A stretch of 64,000 nucleotides of DNA, from positions 17,390,202 to 17,454,201 of the forward strand of contig NC_135386.1 of the NCBI RefSeq assembly GCF_049243985.1, written 5' to 3'. Of the stretch, positions 1-39,327 are shown in pieces; position 1 is the stretch's first letter; each line of letters begins with the position of its first letter. The position numbers were made by a program, and so were the translations under genes. This DNA is from Paroedura picta (taxonomy: Eukaryota; Chordata; Lepidosauria; Squamata; Gekkonidae). The notes under the pieces were generated by a model that worked only from the letters and a program-made list of their open reading frames with translations, made no database searches and was not told the DNA's origin.

Positions 1-9
1 CCCAGTAGG

Positions 10-275
10 GCAAGAAGAGGAAGAGCTGGATTTTATACTCTGCTTTTCACTAGTCAAAAGTGTCCCAAAGCGGCTTACTAACACCTTTCCCCTTCCTCTC
101 CCCACAACAGACACCCTGGGAGGTAAGTGTGGCTGAGAGAGCTCTGGGAGAACTGCCCTGTCAGAACAGCTCTGGGAGAACTGTAACTAGCCCAAAGTCA
201 CCTAGCTGGCTGCATGTGCACGAGCAGGGAATCAAGCCCACGTATCTAGATTAACAACTAAATCACACTGGCTCT
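10..275 (-). repeat. tRNA-derived SINE with (TTC)n tail
   Basis: Read on the minus strand it has the family layout: tRNA-like head (taatctaga...gcttgattccc), TTGGGCTAGTCACAG body, CTGTTGTGGGGAGAGGAAGG, a GTAAGCCGCTTTG block, then GTATAAAA and a CTTCTTCC tail. It lies downstream of the IGDCC4 transmembrane exon. Confidence 0.85.
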
Positions 276-513
276 CATAATGGTATTTTAGGACTATTAA
301 GTCTCCTCTCTGCCTCATCCACAGAGTGTTTGGTAATCAGAGAGGAGACCGAAGCCGTGAGCAGATCTGAATTGGGGCTTGAAAATTAAGTTTTCAGTGG
401 CGAACTTCTGCTCCCCTTCTTTTTGATGCAGCCCAGGACATGGTGCCTACTGTGTAGTTTGTGCAAGAGAGCCATGCCACTGTGCCTTGGGCTTGGGGTC
501 GGGGGGGGCTTAC

Positions 514-27193
<26,680 letters not shown>

Positions 27194-28225
27194 GGGAGCC
27201 CAGCCCAGCCCAGGCTGCCCTCCGGCTTCAGGCGCGCCGCCGCCCGGCCATCGCCATCTTGCCAAGCCAGCCCACCGACCCGCGCCCCGCACCTTCCCTC
27301 CCTCCCACCCTCCCACCCACCGACGGGCCTCCTCGCCGGCAGCTGCCGCCCACCCCCACCCGCGGCCGGCCAGCCAGCCAGCCGGAGCGGCGCAAGGCGA
27401 GGCGAGGGGCCGCCCAGAGAGGGGAGGGGAGGGGGAGGGGAGGGGCCTCGCTAGCCGGACCCCCACCCCCCGGCCAGGTTCTGCCCCGAGGCGCCCCCCT
27501 CGCCGGCCACCAGGAGGGGGGTCTGGCATGCCCCCAAGGGGACGCGCCTGGGAGCAGGGCCTCTCGCACGCCGGCCCCTTCCCGGGGCGGATCAGGGGCG
27601 CTTTCCTCCCTCTTTGCAGCCGGATTGGACCGTGCGGAAGGGCGGCATCGCTCAAGCGGTCCGTGTCAGTTTCGAAGGCGCTGCTGGCTTCTCGGTCGCT
27701 GCCCATTTTGATCCGTCAGACGCCTCGTTTTTATCATTTAGCTCAGAGCATTTCCTCCCCGCCTCCTGGAGGGAAGGGCTGCTTTCGAGGGTGGCCTGCC
27801 GGAGGGGGTTGCCAACCTCCAGGGGGCAGAAACCAATCCCGAAGGCGTCACAGGCCAGGCCCTGAGCAGTTTCAAAAAACAGGCCAACGTGCGCTCAGGA
27901 AAGTCATAAATATAAATATATATTCATTCGGCAATGCAGTATTTATGGGCACCCACGACGGCTATGGCAGCCAACGGGAAAGGCAATAACGGAGGTTGCT
28001 CCCCGGGGACAATTCTAAACAACCAGACAACAATTCCTGTGTCAACAACTTCAGGGCAGCAATGCAACACAAAACAGGCCAGCAGAAAACAGTGTGTGTT
28101 ACACAACACAACGCAGACACAACAAAACATGGCAAACTAAAACTTTGCTCACCCTGAATGACTTTTTAGGCAGAAAGCGTTGGCCTGAATTGACCCACCC
28201 AGTTGCATTTGACAGACTTTGCTTA

Positions 28226-28434
28226 TCGAGGGGGGTTGCCACCCTCCAGTTCGTGGCTGGAGAGCTCTTGCGTTTACAATGGATCTCCGGGTGACAGAGA
28301 TCAGGACTGCCTTGAAAGGTGGCCCTATGGCCTTTGACCCCAACTAAGCCCCTCCCCTCCACAAGCCCTGCCCTCACGAGGCTCCACCCACATTGCTCGG
28401 GTCTTTCCCAACCCAGGCCCAGCGACCCTCCCTG
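28226..28434 (+). repeat. GTTGCCA-CTCCAG family repeat
   Basis: GGGTTGCCACCCTCCAGTTC, GATCTCCGGGTGACAGAGAT, AAGCCCCTCCCCTCCACAAG and CTTTCCCAACCCAGGCCCAG in the order typical of a common lizard interspersed repeat. Confidence 0.55.
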
Positions 28435-28796
28435 CAGGGACCACCAACAATACATGGAGGGGCATTCCATCCGTGGCTACTACACATAGCCAAGGAAGAG
28501 AACCTCCAGTTCCAGAAGCAGACAAGCTTGGAATGCCACTACTCTGAGGCAACATCCGGGGAAGGCGTTGGCCTCTCTGCCCTGTTGCTGACCCTCCAAA
28601 GCAACTGGTTTCCCCTACTCCCTTTCACTAACCTACCTTGCAGGGTTGTTGTGGGGATAAAACGGAAGAGAGCAGCAAGAGCAGGCCCGACCCTTCCAGG
28701 AGAGAGAAAAGGGGGTCGCTTCTAGAAAAGAGAATTGCAGCCTCTGCCCACGTTGCAGGAAAGGTGGTTGGAAGCAGCAGGCCATCTCTCTAGCCC

Positions 28797-28862
28797 ATGC
28801 TGGCAGGGGCTCATGGGAACTGTAGTCCATGGACATCTGGAGAGCCACCGCTTGGCCACCTG
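28797..28862. repeat. Half of a hAT-type MITE
   Basis: CTGGCAGGGGCTCATGGGAA, then TGTAGTCCATGGACATCTGG, one arm of the element seen whole at 25742. Other single arms lie at 30490-30555 and 34870-34905. Confidence 0.65.
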
Positions 28863-28953
28863 CTATAGACTCTCTTAGGGGGCAGCCAGCTGTTTCTGTG
28901 CCACCTCTCTGCCATAGCTGGCTTAGCACCGGATCGCCCGCCCCACCAGCTGC

Positions 28954-28981
28954 GCACACACACACACACACACACACACAC
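28954..28981. repeat. (CA)n microsatellite
   Basis: Fourteen CA units. A related imperfect (GT)n tract lies at 41100-41126. Confidence 0.95.
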
Positions 28982-30604
28982 CCTGCCCCGGGTTGGTTGG
29001 TCTGGAGGGGAGGGTGGCGGGAGAGGGAGAGCCGTCCAGCAGATGGGCTCTGGCAGGGGGCCAGGGAGTGGGGGGGGGAGTGCCAGGGGAGCCTCTTGCT
29101 GATCCTGAAATGGGTGCTCCCCGTGAGCCAACAGATGCGCTAGCCAAAGGGCTGTGTCGTGCCAAAGGGCTGCCATCTTTGGTGTGCGTCAGCAACAAGA
29201 GGCACTGTTTGCTCCATGCCCCAGATCTATGGGGGCCGGTCCGTGCCCACCCTGGAGCCCCTAAGCTGAGCTCCCACACCCACACACCCCAGGGAGCCTC
29301 CGTATAATCCATTCACTTCATCAGGTCGTCTCTCATCAATATTTATGGCATGGGGTCGCTCCTCGTGCTGCCTACAGACCGGACGGAGGAGGCAGGGGGG
29401 GGGCTGGGCCGAGGCAGGGAGGGTCTCCTCCCCACCCCCTTCTCAGGCTGTTTTTCCTCCCCGGGCAGCGCTCACCGTCTGTCCGCTTGGACGGGGATGT
29501 TTAGCACAGAGAGAGGGAGAGAGAGGGAAGTGTGCAGCTGGGTCCCTTTCTTGGGAATCCTCTGGAAGCCCTGCAAGGCCTGTGCGTTTGCAGGCCTCTT
29601 TTAAAGGGGACGGGGAGAGATTTGGGGCTGGCTACAAATAATCTTTGGCTTCGAGCTGAACCTTCAGCGCTTCCACACAGTAAAAAATACACGTCGGATG
29701 CACTTGGCCCCCGGATTTGACTGTGCAAAGCGGCCAGACCCTCTTCCAAACGGCCTCTGGATTGAGACTGCATCATTTTGCAGCCTGCCTTCTGCAGCTA
29801 TTGAGCCAGCCGCTCTGAGCCACGAGGAAAGGGGACCTACTTTTAGGTGAAGAAGTCTGTAAGTTGGGCATCCCCCCAGGTGGTCGTCTCCGGCCTTCTT
29901 GCGCTGAAGCCACGTTCAGACGAGACGTGCCACACAAGTCTGGGATTCATCCCGAGTTCAAGAAGTCTTCCCTTGCCGAAAGCAAAGAGCGGATTCTTTC
30001 ATCTTCGGACGCCAGGAACGGAGACGCCTCTCTCGGCGGGAGGCTTCAAAACAAGCTTTTCCAGGGAGGGCGGCATCAAACAGCGGTTCACCCCACGCCC
30101 AGCCCTTTCCCTTGCTGGCGGTCTAGCGGGGTCTGCTTTAAAAGCCTGCCCACCAAGTCCGCAAGAACCCCAACTTTCATTTTTAATGAAAAGTCGAACT
30201 CTCACCTCTGTGGCCGAGGCCCGGCAATCCAAAACACGACTGCAGTCGAACCAGGATGCTCAGAAGCGCTGGAGGGCTCCCCCCACCTTAACAAGATCCG
30301 ACTTTTGTTTTCCTCAATCAAAAAGACGGAGGCCAAGAAGCGGTGTGGAAAACTCCAGAGCTAACCGCCGGACTTTAGGATCGTAGCAGTTCTAGAAAAG
30401 AGAAGTCGGTATATTTGGAAACAGCTTTCTGAATCAAATGATAAGACATACAGAGAGGGGGGAGAGAGAGAGAGAGAGCGATAGTCATGGCATCCCCGGG
30501 GGCTCATGGGAATTGTGGTCCGTGGACACGTGGAGAGCCACAGTTTGGCTGCCAATGCTCCATGGCCACGCTCTATGGCTGAGCACCCTCTCCTCCCCAG
30601 ACCG

Positions 30605-30790
30605 CACATCCCCCTGGCTTAGATTTATTCAAGGCGTGAGCTTTCAAGTGCAAGCGATCATAGTCTGAGGAAGAGGGCTTGCACCTGAAATCTCACGCCC
30701 TGAATAAATCTTTGTTGGTCTTCAAGGTGCCTGGCTGAGCTCTGATTTTATTGTGCTCCTTCAGACCCACACGGCCCCTCATTTGAATCT
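30605..30790. repeat. Unclassified interspersed repeat with complementary halves
   Basis: TTAGATTTATTCAAGGCGTG and AGCTTTCAAGTGCAAGC, then TCTCACGCCCTGAATAAATC and GTTGGTCTTCAAGGTGC. Same hairpin-forming family as 50738. Confidence 0.6.
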
Positions 30791-31562
30791 GTCCCCCTGG
30801 CTTGACCCCCAAATTGGCAGGGATTGCCTCATCCAGAACTGGCACCCTGCCATTTCTCGAGACCCTCCCTCAGCTGCTGCCTCAACTGGGAGAGAAAAAT
30901 GTTGTGTGTATTTTCGGCACCTCAACCTTGACCTCCAGCCCGGGAGTGGCTATAAATAACCGGGCCATTGTTCCGCCTGGGTCAAGGCATGCGCCTCAGC
31001 TCCCCCCCCCCACAAGGCCAGCAATGGGCTTATAAACAGGGGTGGCCCTCCAAGGGACGGAGGAGAAACAACCCGGTCGGATGCAGGGCCGGACGAGCCC
31101 GGACTCCCCTCACCAGGCATAGAGGAAGGCACGTTCTTTGCCCCCCCCCCCTCTACAATTTTCACGAAATGCCGCTTTGGGTGCTGCAGTTTAGGCGCCA
31201 AACAATAATTGAGAAACGGGGGTTAACAAGGCAGCTGCGGAACACAACAGAACCAGGGCAGGTTTCCAAAAAAGGGCTAGAAACCTGCATTTCTTTTCTC
31301 AGGGCTTCTGGAGCAATTATGAAAGACTTGCCCACTTGCCTTGGAAATGTCCAATTAAATTTGTCACAAACAAAGCCTCTCTTCCCACTGGGGAGGAGAC
31401 CTGCTAAGGCGATCGGCACAGGCTACTCGGACTGCTGCTCCTAGACTCGGGAAGAAGGGACCTGTTCAAAACCCGGCTGGGATTTCTCTCCTTTGGCCAA
31501 GGGGGGGGGGGGGGGGGAAGATAGGAAGAAGGGGGGGCAGAAGGAATTCCAGGAAGATGGAG

Positions 31563-31945
31563 AATCAGTGCGGTGTCACGGTGAAGAGGGGTGGCCTCTA
31601 ATCGGGAGAAGCAGGTTTTGATTCCCCGCTCCTCTTCCACATGCAGCCAGCCGCGAGATTTGGGGCCAGTCACAGTTCTTGTTGAGCCGTCCTTGCAGGA
31701 CAGTTCTCTCGGCCCCACCTCCCTCCCAGGCTGCCTGTGGTGGGGAGAGGAAGGGAAAGGGGTTTGTGAGCCGCTTTGGGACTGACGCTCTGCGAGGTAG
31801 GTGGGGTGGAGAGAGCCCTGAGAGAACTGCTCTGTGAGAACAGTTCTAAGAGAACCGTGACTGGCCCAAGGTCACCCCCGCTGGCTGCATGTGGAAGAGT
31901 GAGGAACTGAACCCACGACATAAGGATTCCTGAAATCTTGGAAGC
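31563..31945. repeat. Two tRNA-derived SINEs in opposite orientation
   Basis: A plus-strand copy (31563-31785, GGTTTGTGAGCCGCTTTGGG end) runs directly into a minus-strand copy (about 31786-31945, GCGAGGTAGGTGGGGTGGAG to GTGAGGAACTGAACCC), tail regions lost at the junction. Confidence 0.75.
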
Positions 31946-32049
31946 CGAGTAGCTAAACCTCCAGCCAGGGCACTCGATACCAAGTGCTGCTTCTTTCCAC
32001 CTCTGTTGAGCTGTTTCTAGGGTTGCCAGCCTCCATGTGGGGTCTGGAG

Positions 32050-32290
32050 ACTTCCTGTTATTTATTTATTTATTTATAATTTGACTTCTAGACCGCCGCT
32101 CCTAGCGAACTGGCTCGGGGAGGTCTACAGCCCACATATAAAAAACGTCATTACGTAGAAATCTTGTAACAGCAAAATCCCAAAATCTTACCCCAATAAA
32201 AACACAAACGAACAATAATAAGATCCTATAAAGCAAGCTGGCGGTACAACTGAAAGGGCTCCCCGGCCTCCAGTGCAGTCAGTTCGGTGG
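32050..32290 (-). repeat. LINE 3' end with (TTTA)n
   Basis: GTTATTTATTTATTTATTTA, then GACTTCTAGACCGCCGCTCC and an A-rich stretch. The complement matches the GCGGT...ATAAATAAATAAATAA end of L2/CR1-like reptile LINEs. Further LINE pieces lie at 32330-32480, 33140-33310 and 33530-33720. Confidence 0.5.
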
Positions 32291-33963
32291 GCTGGAGTAG
32301 CTAGGGAGATGGATTACAACAGGGTGTAATACCCAAGAACTGGGGGTGGCGGGAGAGCCCTGTTTGCAGGTCCGGTGGAACTCTGAGAGCTCTGACAGGG
32401 CTTGCAGTTCTTTAGGGAGCTCATTCCACCAGGTCGGGGCCAGGACGGAAAAGGCCCTGACCCTGGTCGATCTCTAGATGACAGAGAAAATGGTGGCCGG
32501 GGGGGGGGGATTCTAGGGCACCGTACCCTACTGAGAACTCCACCCTCCTCACACCATGCCATCCCCGGGCCCCACGCCCCAAATCCCTAGCTGTCTCCAT
32601 ACCCAGAACTGGCTAATCAAATTTCCCCATCAAAGTGGATTCAAGCACTCCCCCCCCCCTCCCCAAAAGAAACCCTTTTCCCTTCCAAAGCCGACCTTCC
32701 TCTGGGGCCTTGGAACGTCTGGCTTATTGTTCGATCTAATTAATTAAGCGATGGTTGGATTCATTTAAATTACCGCCGTCCGACGGCTTATCCCAGCCAA
32801 GCCAACGAAGGTTCGCGCCACGGTAATTAAAGACCGCCGTCGCCTGAAATGAAAAGGAAAGCGGAAAACTGAGAAACCGGTCGATCGTGGATCAGTTTGG
32901 TCTCTGGAGGCTGCCCGTGCTCCTGCCCTCTCCAGGAAAGTAACCTGTTTTTGTTTGCATGAAACCTGCATCTTCCCGGAAGGGGAAACCGAAGCCCCCG
33001 GCCTTGTTGTGCTTTTCAGTTCTCTGCCTAGCAGTTTAACCAAGCCATCAATCCACAGCTGGGTCTGTCAGCCTCCAGGTGGGACCGGAGAACGGTCCTT
33101 AAGGTATTCTTTCCCCAAGTTGCATAGGACTTACAAAACTGGTCCCCAAAGCAATTTGGGACCTAGCGTAGCTGGACAAGACTGGGAGGATACCGTCCCT
33201 ATGAGTTGCTTTACTCTGGATCTCAGCCACAGCATTCTGCACCAACTATAGCTTCCGAACAGTCTTTAGGGGCAGTCCCAAGTACAGGGCTTTGTAGTAA
33301 TCTAACCTAGATGTCACCAGGACACACACCAATGTGTTAACATTTTAAAATTCTTTCCCAATTGAAAGTAAACTTGAAAAGCAAAAAGAGAGAGAGAACA
33401 ACGGCTGTGTCAAACGCTCACACACCGAGCCTTGGGGCTTGTTTCCAAAGTCCAAAAATATGTGGCTTCATATAGCTACGCCAGTTTTATTCTGCATTCT
33501 ACTTTGTTCAGTTTCACTTCACTTGTGAAAAGCCAGGAGGACTGGAGCTGTCCTGGCCTCCTCAGGCAGCCCATTCCACAAGGCAGGGGCCACCACAGAG
33601 AAGGCCGTGGCTGACTTGGCCCAGTTGCAGGTTGGCACCTGCTGATCAGGCTGTCACAACCAGCAGAGAGATCTGCTCTCCCCGGAGAAAACAGCCTGAG
33701 CCAGTCCCGGTACCAGAATATCAAACAGTGGCTTGCCAGAGGAGAGAAAAGTCTCAGAACGATCGTTTTTACTTCCCTGAGGATGCAGGATCCAGAAAAG
33801 AACATGAACCCTTTAATGTCGGTTTCTCACCGATGCAGCAAACGGGTTTTTCTGCCTCCGTCCTTCACAGCGACCGGCCCTTCTTGATCCACCAGTTTCC
33901 TTGGATGTTCTTAATTACCTTTAAAGCAAAGAGGCAGCGAGAAAGAGAGGTGAGATGAAACAG

Positions 33964-33965
<2 letters not shown>

Positions 33966-34037
<72 letters not shown>
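33966..34037. repeat. (AG)n microsatellite
   Basis: About 36 uninterrupted AG units in the intergenic region. Confidence 0.97.
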
Positions 34038-34042
<5 letters not shown>

Positions 34043-34207
34043 AAACTTTGCCGAAGAAGAAACTCCAGAGCAGAACACTGATTTTTAGGGACAACGGCGG
34101 AGCTTAATTTGGTTCTTGTCTTTCTCTCAATCTACCCAACGCGGTTGGCTTCTTGTCCAGAGAGGGCCCTGGGGCTTCTAAATTTAGGAATGCCTCCAAT
34201 TTTCTAA

Positions 34208-34262
34208 TGGCGCGAGTGGGGATTTGAACCCCCAACCCGACACAATTAACCGCTCAGGACCT
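34208..34262 (-). repeat. tRNA-like 3' half
   Basis: The minus strand reads GGGGGTTCAAATCCCCACTC then GCGCC, a good T-arm, but no D-arm or anticodon arm pairs upstream. It is taken as a tRNA-derived repeat remnant and not a tRNA gene. Confidence 0.45.
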
Positions 34263-34906
34263 TTCGCTCTGCGTTCTGCTCCTGTGCTCTCCCTCAGGCA
34301 AGGCCACGCTTCAGTCCGGAAAGACCTAGAGCCACAACAAGAGGTGACGGTGGCCACGTTTGGCCATGGGGATGACCGACCAAGGGCTGCATCTCGGCCC
34401 CCTTGCCATCGCCGGGAGGGGAACGGTGCTCAGCCCCCTTCTCTGCAAATTCCTCTCCGGGAGAGTTTCGGCCCCAGGATCCGTGCTTCTTAATTGGTCC
34501 TGCGGGCGACTTAGGGATGCCGGGATGTGATTAAGGTGTCGCCACGGCAACCGAGGCACCTTGGCAAGAAGATGACAAACGTGGCCTGCTGGAGGAGAAA
34601 TGCGCCGCTGCGGCCAAGCAACTGCGCAAAGGTGCTCTCTTTGGCCCTTTGGCAGCCAGGGGAGAGAGAGGCAGGAAGAGGGGAAGAAGGAGACACTGGC
34701 CATCTAGGGCTGGGCCACATGGAGTTTGGTCATCTTGTTGCCTTTCTGAATGTTTCTATACCTCTGGTGCCAAGCCCAGGCTGGGAAATTCCATCTCTGC
34801 ATCCAACCAGATCTTCTTCCCCCCAAAAAAGCACCTTCCTTCCAAGAGAGGTCAGCTAATGAAGTGACTGTGCAGAGGTGGCCAAACTGTGGCTCTCCAG
34901 ATTAGA

Positions 34907-35143
34907 ATTAGAAGAAGGAGAGTTGGTTTTTATGCCCTGATTTTCACCGCCCGAAGGAGTCACAAAGCAGCTTACAATCGCCTTCCCTTCCTCCCCCTGA
35001 TATTACTGCTCTGTGAGAACAGCGCTATCAGGGCTGCAACTAGGCCAAGGTCACCCAGCTGGCTGCACTTGGAGGAGCGGGGAATCGAACCCGGGTCCCC
35101 AGATTAGAAGTCACTGCTCTTAAACTCTTAAACCACGCCAGCA
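34907..35143 (-). repeat. Full-length tRNA-derived SINE
   Basis: GAAGAAGGAGAGTTGG tail side, CAGCTTACAATCGCC, and head GGGGAATCGAACCCGGGTCC with AGATTAGAAGTCACTGCTCT. Confidence 0.85.
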
Positions 35144-35706
35144 ATTACCTTGTTCTGCTGCTTCAGACCAACACGGCTACTCATTCATGCCCACGTAAAA
35201 ACATCCTGAATTAAACTTGTTGGGTTTTAATGCTGCCACTGGTCTCAAAACTCTTTTATCTGGGGAAACAGAACTTTGTAGGGGATCTCCAGGCCCCTCC
35301 AGGAGCTTGGCAACCCTCCTGTGTGTACTCCCTATGCAGTGGGAGCTCATTCGGTGGCGGACAAGGGCCTCCTGGGAGCCAGCTCTTAGCTCTGCCTGAG
35401 TTTCCTATTGAAGGTGCCGGTTGTGAGGGAGGCCCTCAAGAGCTTCTGAATATTCATGAAGGTGTGAACCAAATGTGGGAAAGCAAACAAGGGAGAGGGA
35501 GGGAGGGGGGAGTGTATGGGGGTCCATTGTCCTCAAAGAATCTCCTCAAAATCTCCTTGAATCCTCAAAACAGTAAAGATTTCCCTGCCTCTAACTGAGG
35601 AGGGGGAGCTTTGACTCCGAGGAAGAGCATCTCGTTGGCATGCCAAAGGTCCCCAGCATCTTCCAGGTAGCTAGTGATGCCAAAGGCCCCAGGAGGAGGA
35701 GACAAC

Positions 35707-35984
35707 AAAGAAGAACTCTGGTTGGTTTTTAGACCCACTTTTCCCTCCCCAAAGCAGTCTCAAAGCGGCTTACAATCACCTGCCTTCCTGTCCCCATCAC
35801 GGACACCCTGGGAGTTAGGTGGGGCTGATTGAGCTCTGAGAGAACTGCTCTGCAAGGACAGCTCTAAGAGAGCAGTGACTGGCCCAAGGTCACCCAGTGG
35901 CTGCCTGTGGACAAGCAAAGAATCCAACCTGGCTCTTGAGATTAGCGGCCGCTGCTCTTGACCGCTGCTCCAAGCTGGCTCTCT
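35707..35984 (-). repeat. Full-length tRNA-derived SINE
   Basis: GAAGAACTCTGG tail side at 35710, GCGGCTTACAATCACCTGCC, and head AGAATCCAACCTGGCTCTTG to CCAAGCTGGCTCTC. Confidence 0.85.
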
Positions 35985-36024
35985 TCTGGTCAGAGCAAGC
36001 AATATTGACCTTGATAAACAGAAC

Positions 36025-36125
36025 CAGCCTAAGGCAGCTCCAGGTAGGGAGGGCCCTTGGCTCTGCTTGGCATGTGGAAGGCCCCAAGTTTGACCCCCTG
36101 TACCTCCAGTTAAAAGGGTCAGCTA
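36025..36125 (+). repeat. Second-family tRNA-derived SINE fragment
   Basis: CTTGGCTCTGCTTGGCATGT, GAAGGCCCCAAGTTTGACC and CCTCCAGTTAAAAGGGTCAG match the element at 40383. Confidence 0.6.
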
Positions 36126-37459
36126 GGAGGACGGGTCAAAGACCCAGGAGGACCACTGTCGGCCTGCGCCAACGTCCTGCACCCTCCCCACTTGCAGCTC
36201 CCCCCTCTCCCCTTCTGCTGCTGCCCTTCTGGAAGTTTCAAAACTTCTGCAAGACGCTTGTCGGCAGAGAAATACTTTTCACTCATCAAACCAATGAAGG
36301 GAAACAGCTTTGAGCGTCGTCGGCAGAGAGGACGGCCGTTCCACAACACGACAGCTGCTGGAAGGGGGGCAGGCGTAGGGGAGCAATATGTTTTTTCTAG
36401 CAAGGGGAAGGGGGGAGAAGCAGCTTCGAAATCGCAGATTGGAGGAAGGGGGGGCGAAACAAAGGGGAAGGCCTGAAAACACCCCCCGCAAGGGCTCTTT
36501 GGGGTGTTTACTTGGGGAATAAAAACGGAGGGAGAAAATTAAAAAGTGAGGCGAGCGCTAATCATTGCAAACAGTCCAGCCGAAGGGCCAAGGAACCTCT
36601 CTCTCCTTCTCCTTTCTGTTTTTTGCTTGAGGAAACCAAACACGGAATACAAAGCAGTGGGAAAACAGACCTAGCCGGCTTTACTCCCCTGGCAAAGGGA
36701 CCCGGTGCCCGGTGCCCATTTCAGCCGCCTCTCTCTCTCTCGGCACTGAATGCTCCCTTTTTTCTCCCCTCCTTTGAAAAGATCGGCTGCCCGGCCCTAA
36801 TTCACGGCTTCTCCGGGTTGGCGTGTTTTGTCTCCCGCAAGAAAGCTCTCATGGCCTTTCTCCGAGCGGAAAGGAGGCCGCGGAGCAAACTGTGCCCAAA
36901 AACGCTTATTTATTTACCGGGTGGATTAATGGCCTTGCTCTTTCTGAGGCTGCCAAGGTGGCGTTCAATGCCGGGGGGGAAATCAATACAATAACGGCAC
37001 ATGAAAAATAAAAATAAATAGCAAAAAAAGGGGGGGGGGAGAGGAGAGGAGGGAAGCAAAGTAACTACATCCCGCAGCAGGCTGGACTCAACCGGCGTTC
37101 CAGGGCGGTGGAAAACCACATTGGCGTCATCTTGCTCCAAGGGCATCACCAGTCTAGGGGCCCCAGAGCAGGGCCCAGAGACAAAGGGTAGGATCCGGAT
37201 CAAATTTTCTACTCACTGGAGACGTCATTCGGGTCAGTTCCCCAGACTGGAGAACTTCGAGGGGCCACCTGGACAACTCCCACTATTAGAATTCATCTTC
37301 AGGCAGGATAATTTGGGGGTGGAGCCAGGGGGAAGTGGGGTTTGGGGGGGAGATAGACCTTACCATAGTGCGACGCCATGGAGTACGCCCTCCAATGCGG
37401 GATTTTCTCCTGGGAAACGGATCACGGCAGTTAGCAGTCAGTTGAGGACGTGAGAAAAG

Positions 37460-38165
37460 CCATGTAGGATCAGGGCAATGGGCCATCCAGTCCTGCCCCC
37501 TGGATCATGCACAGGCTAGAACCCAGGGGCCACCAGGAGGATCACCAGTGGGGCCAGAACTCCAGAAGCCCTCCCATTGTGCCCCCCTGCCAAGCACCAA
37601 GAAGGGAGAACATCCCTGCCTCCGACAGCGTTTCATCTAGAAAACACAAGAGAAGCCATGCTGGGTCAGCCCAAAATTTCATCCAGTCCAACACTCTGGG
37701 TCACACAGTGGCCAAAACTGAGGAAGGCCATCAGGAGGTCCACCCACAGGGCCAGAAATCCAGAGGCTTTTTCACTGTTGCTCCCCAAACCCCAAGAGTA
37801 TAGACCGTCACTGCCCCAGACTTAAGAACACAAGAGAAGCCATGTTGGATCAGGTCAATGACCCACCCGATTCAAGACTCTCTTATCACACAGCGGCCAA
37901 AACACAGGAGCAATCAGGAGGTCCACCTGTGGGGCAGAGCTCTAGAAACCCTCCCACTGTAGCCCCCCAAGTACCAACACAGAGCTTCCCACTATAGCCC
38001 CCCAAGTACCAACCACTCTATACTGCGTGGCTCAGAGCCTCTGATAGACCTCTGCTCCGTATGTTTATCCAGTCCTCTCTTGAAGCCATCTCTGCTTATA
38101 GCCACCACGACATCAGTCCTGCGGCAGTGAATTCCACAGATTAACGAGTCTTCAACCCTAGTCAA
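37460..38165 (+). repeat. CR1/L2-like LINE 3' repeat, tandemly repeated units
   Basis: ACAAGAGAAGCCATGTTGGA-type units recur three times (about 37450, 37650 and 37830), each followed by CAGTGGCCAAAAC, CATCAGGAGGTCCACC and CCCAAACCCC. They end in ATTCCACAGATTAA. Confidence 0.65.
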
Positions 38166-38514
38166 TTCTATACTCCAAAGAAGAAGATGCTGTCAAGATG
38201 CTCCCTTGCTTGAGTGGAGACCAGGGAAGCATAACGGTCCAGTGTCTTGGTGAATCACTCTCTCAATTCCACGATGAAGGGTGCATCTGCCCATTAATCC
38301 CCAATCCTGACAGATCAATTCCCTTGACTATGCCCCCCCCTCAATTGAACCCACACAGCTGGTAACCTTTCATGCTAAACTTTTCATTCCTCTTTGGTCC
38401 TTGAATCTGTTAAATATCTGGATGCTCATATTCTGCTCAAGGCAGCTTCTACGGTTTTGCGAAACAGGTTGAAAGAAAGATTCCAGCGGGTCGCCGTGTG
38501 GGTTGGAAGTAGCT

Positions 38515-38630
38515 AAACAAAAACTGAGTCCAACGGCACCTTTAGGATGGACTAAGAGGCATGCACTCAAAGGCTCACACCTTGAACAAATCTTTGTTGG
38601 TCTTCAAGGTGCAATTGGACTTAGCTTAAT
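38515..38630. repeat. Unclassified interspersed repeat fragment
   Basis: ACTGAGTCCAACGGCACCTT and CTTGAACAAATCTTTGTTGG: complementary ends of the hairpin family with a short middle. Confidence 0.6.
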
Positions 38631-39023
38631 AGCAAGGGAGGGAGGGAGAGAGGAGGAGATGGAGGCTGCGGGGGATCAAGGGGCGGAAAAGCGTCCTTCG
38701 CTCCAGCAGGCCAGTCGCGGCTGTGCTTGGCATTTCTCTAAGGGCCGCGGCCAGCATGCCCTGAGCGTTGCCAAGCAACCCCAGCCACGGACGTCAACCG
38801 TCCAAGGCAACATGGCTCATCCAGGTAGGCCATGGCTCTCAAAGCTAGGACAGCTGCTCCTCTCCCTCGCTGCAAAGAGTCCAGAGAACTGGGGCGGGGG
38901 TTGGGTAGTTCTTGGGGATTTGGGAGATGGAGGGCAGAGTTTGGGCAGGGTCAGCCCTAGATAGCACCGAGATAGCCTGCCACAAAAGGGGGTCCCATAA
39001 ATCAGCTGCAATTTAAGGTCTTT

Positions 39024-39145
39024 GGATTTTATGCCCTGCTTTGCACCACCTCAAGGAGTCCCAAAGCAATTTACCAACACCTTTCCCTCTGCTCTCCCCA
39101 CCACAGGGCTGAGAGAGCTCTGGGAGAACGGCGACAACCAGTTGG
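39024..39145 (-). repeat. Truncated tRNA-derived SINE
   Basis: TTATGCCCTGCTTTGCACCA to CCACAGGGCTGAGAGAGCTC; the head is missing. Confidence 0.7.
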
Positions 39146-39327
39146 CTTGTAGTGTAGCCAAGAAAGAGCTTGAGAGAAATGCGTCACAAGCAGAGAGCAT
39201 CGCGGCAAATATACTTACAGAATGAGACCTCTTCCCCTTCTTCTCCCTTGATACGGATGTACAGAAGATGGAGGGGCAGGTCATTCTGAATTCTGCCTTC
39301 CGCTGATAGAAGCCTAATATTCCAGAA

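Noticed and set aside
34208-34262. tRNA gene on the minus strand
   Set aside because: Only the T-arm half is convincing; no cloverleaf can be formed. Other tRNA-like heads in the window belong to SINEs.
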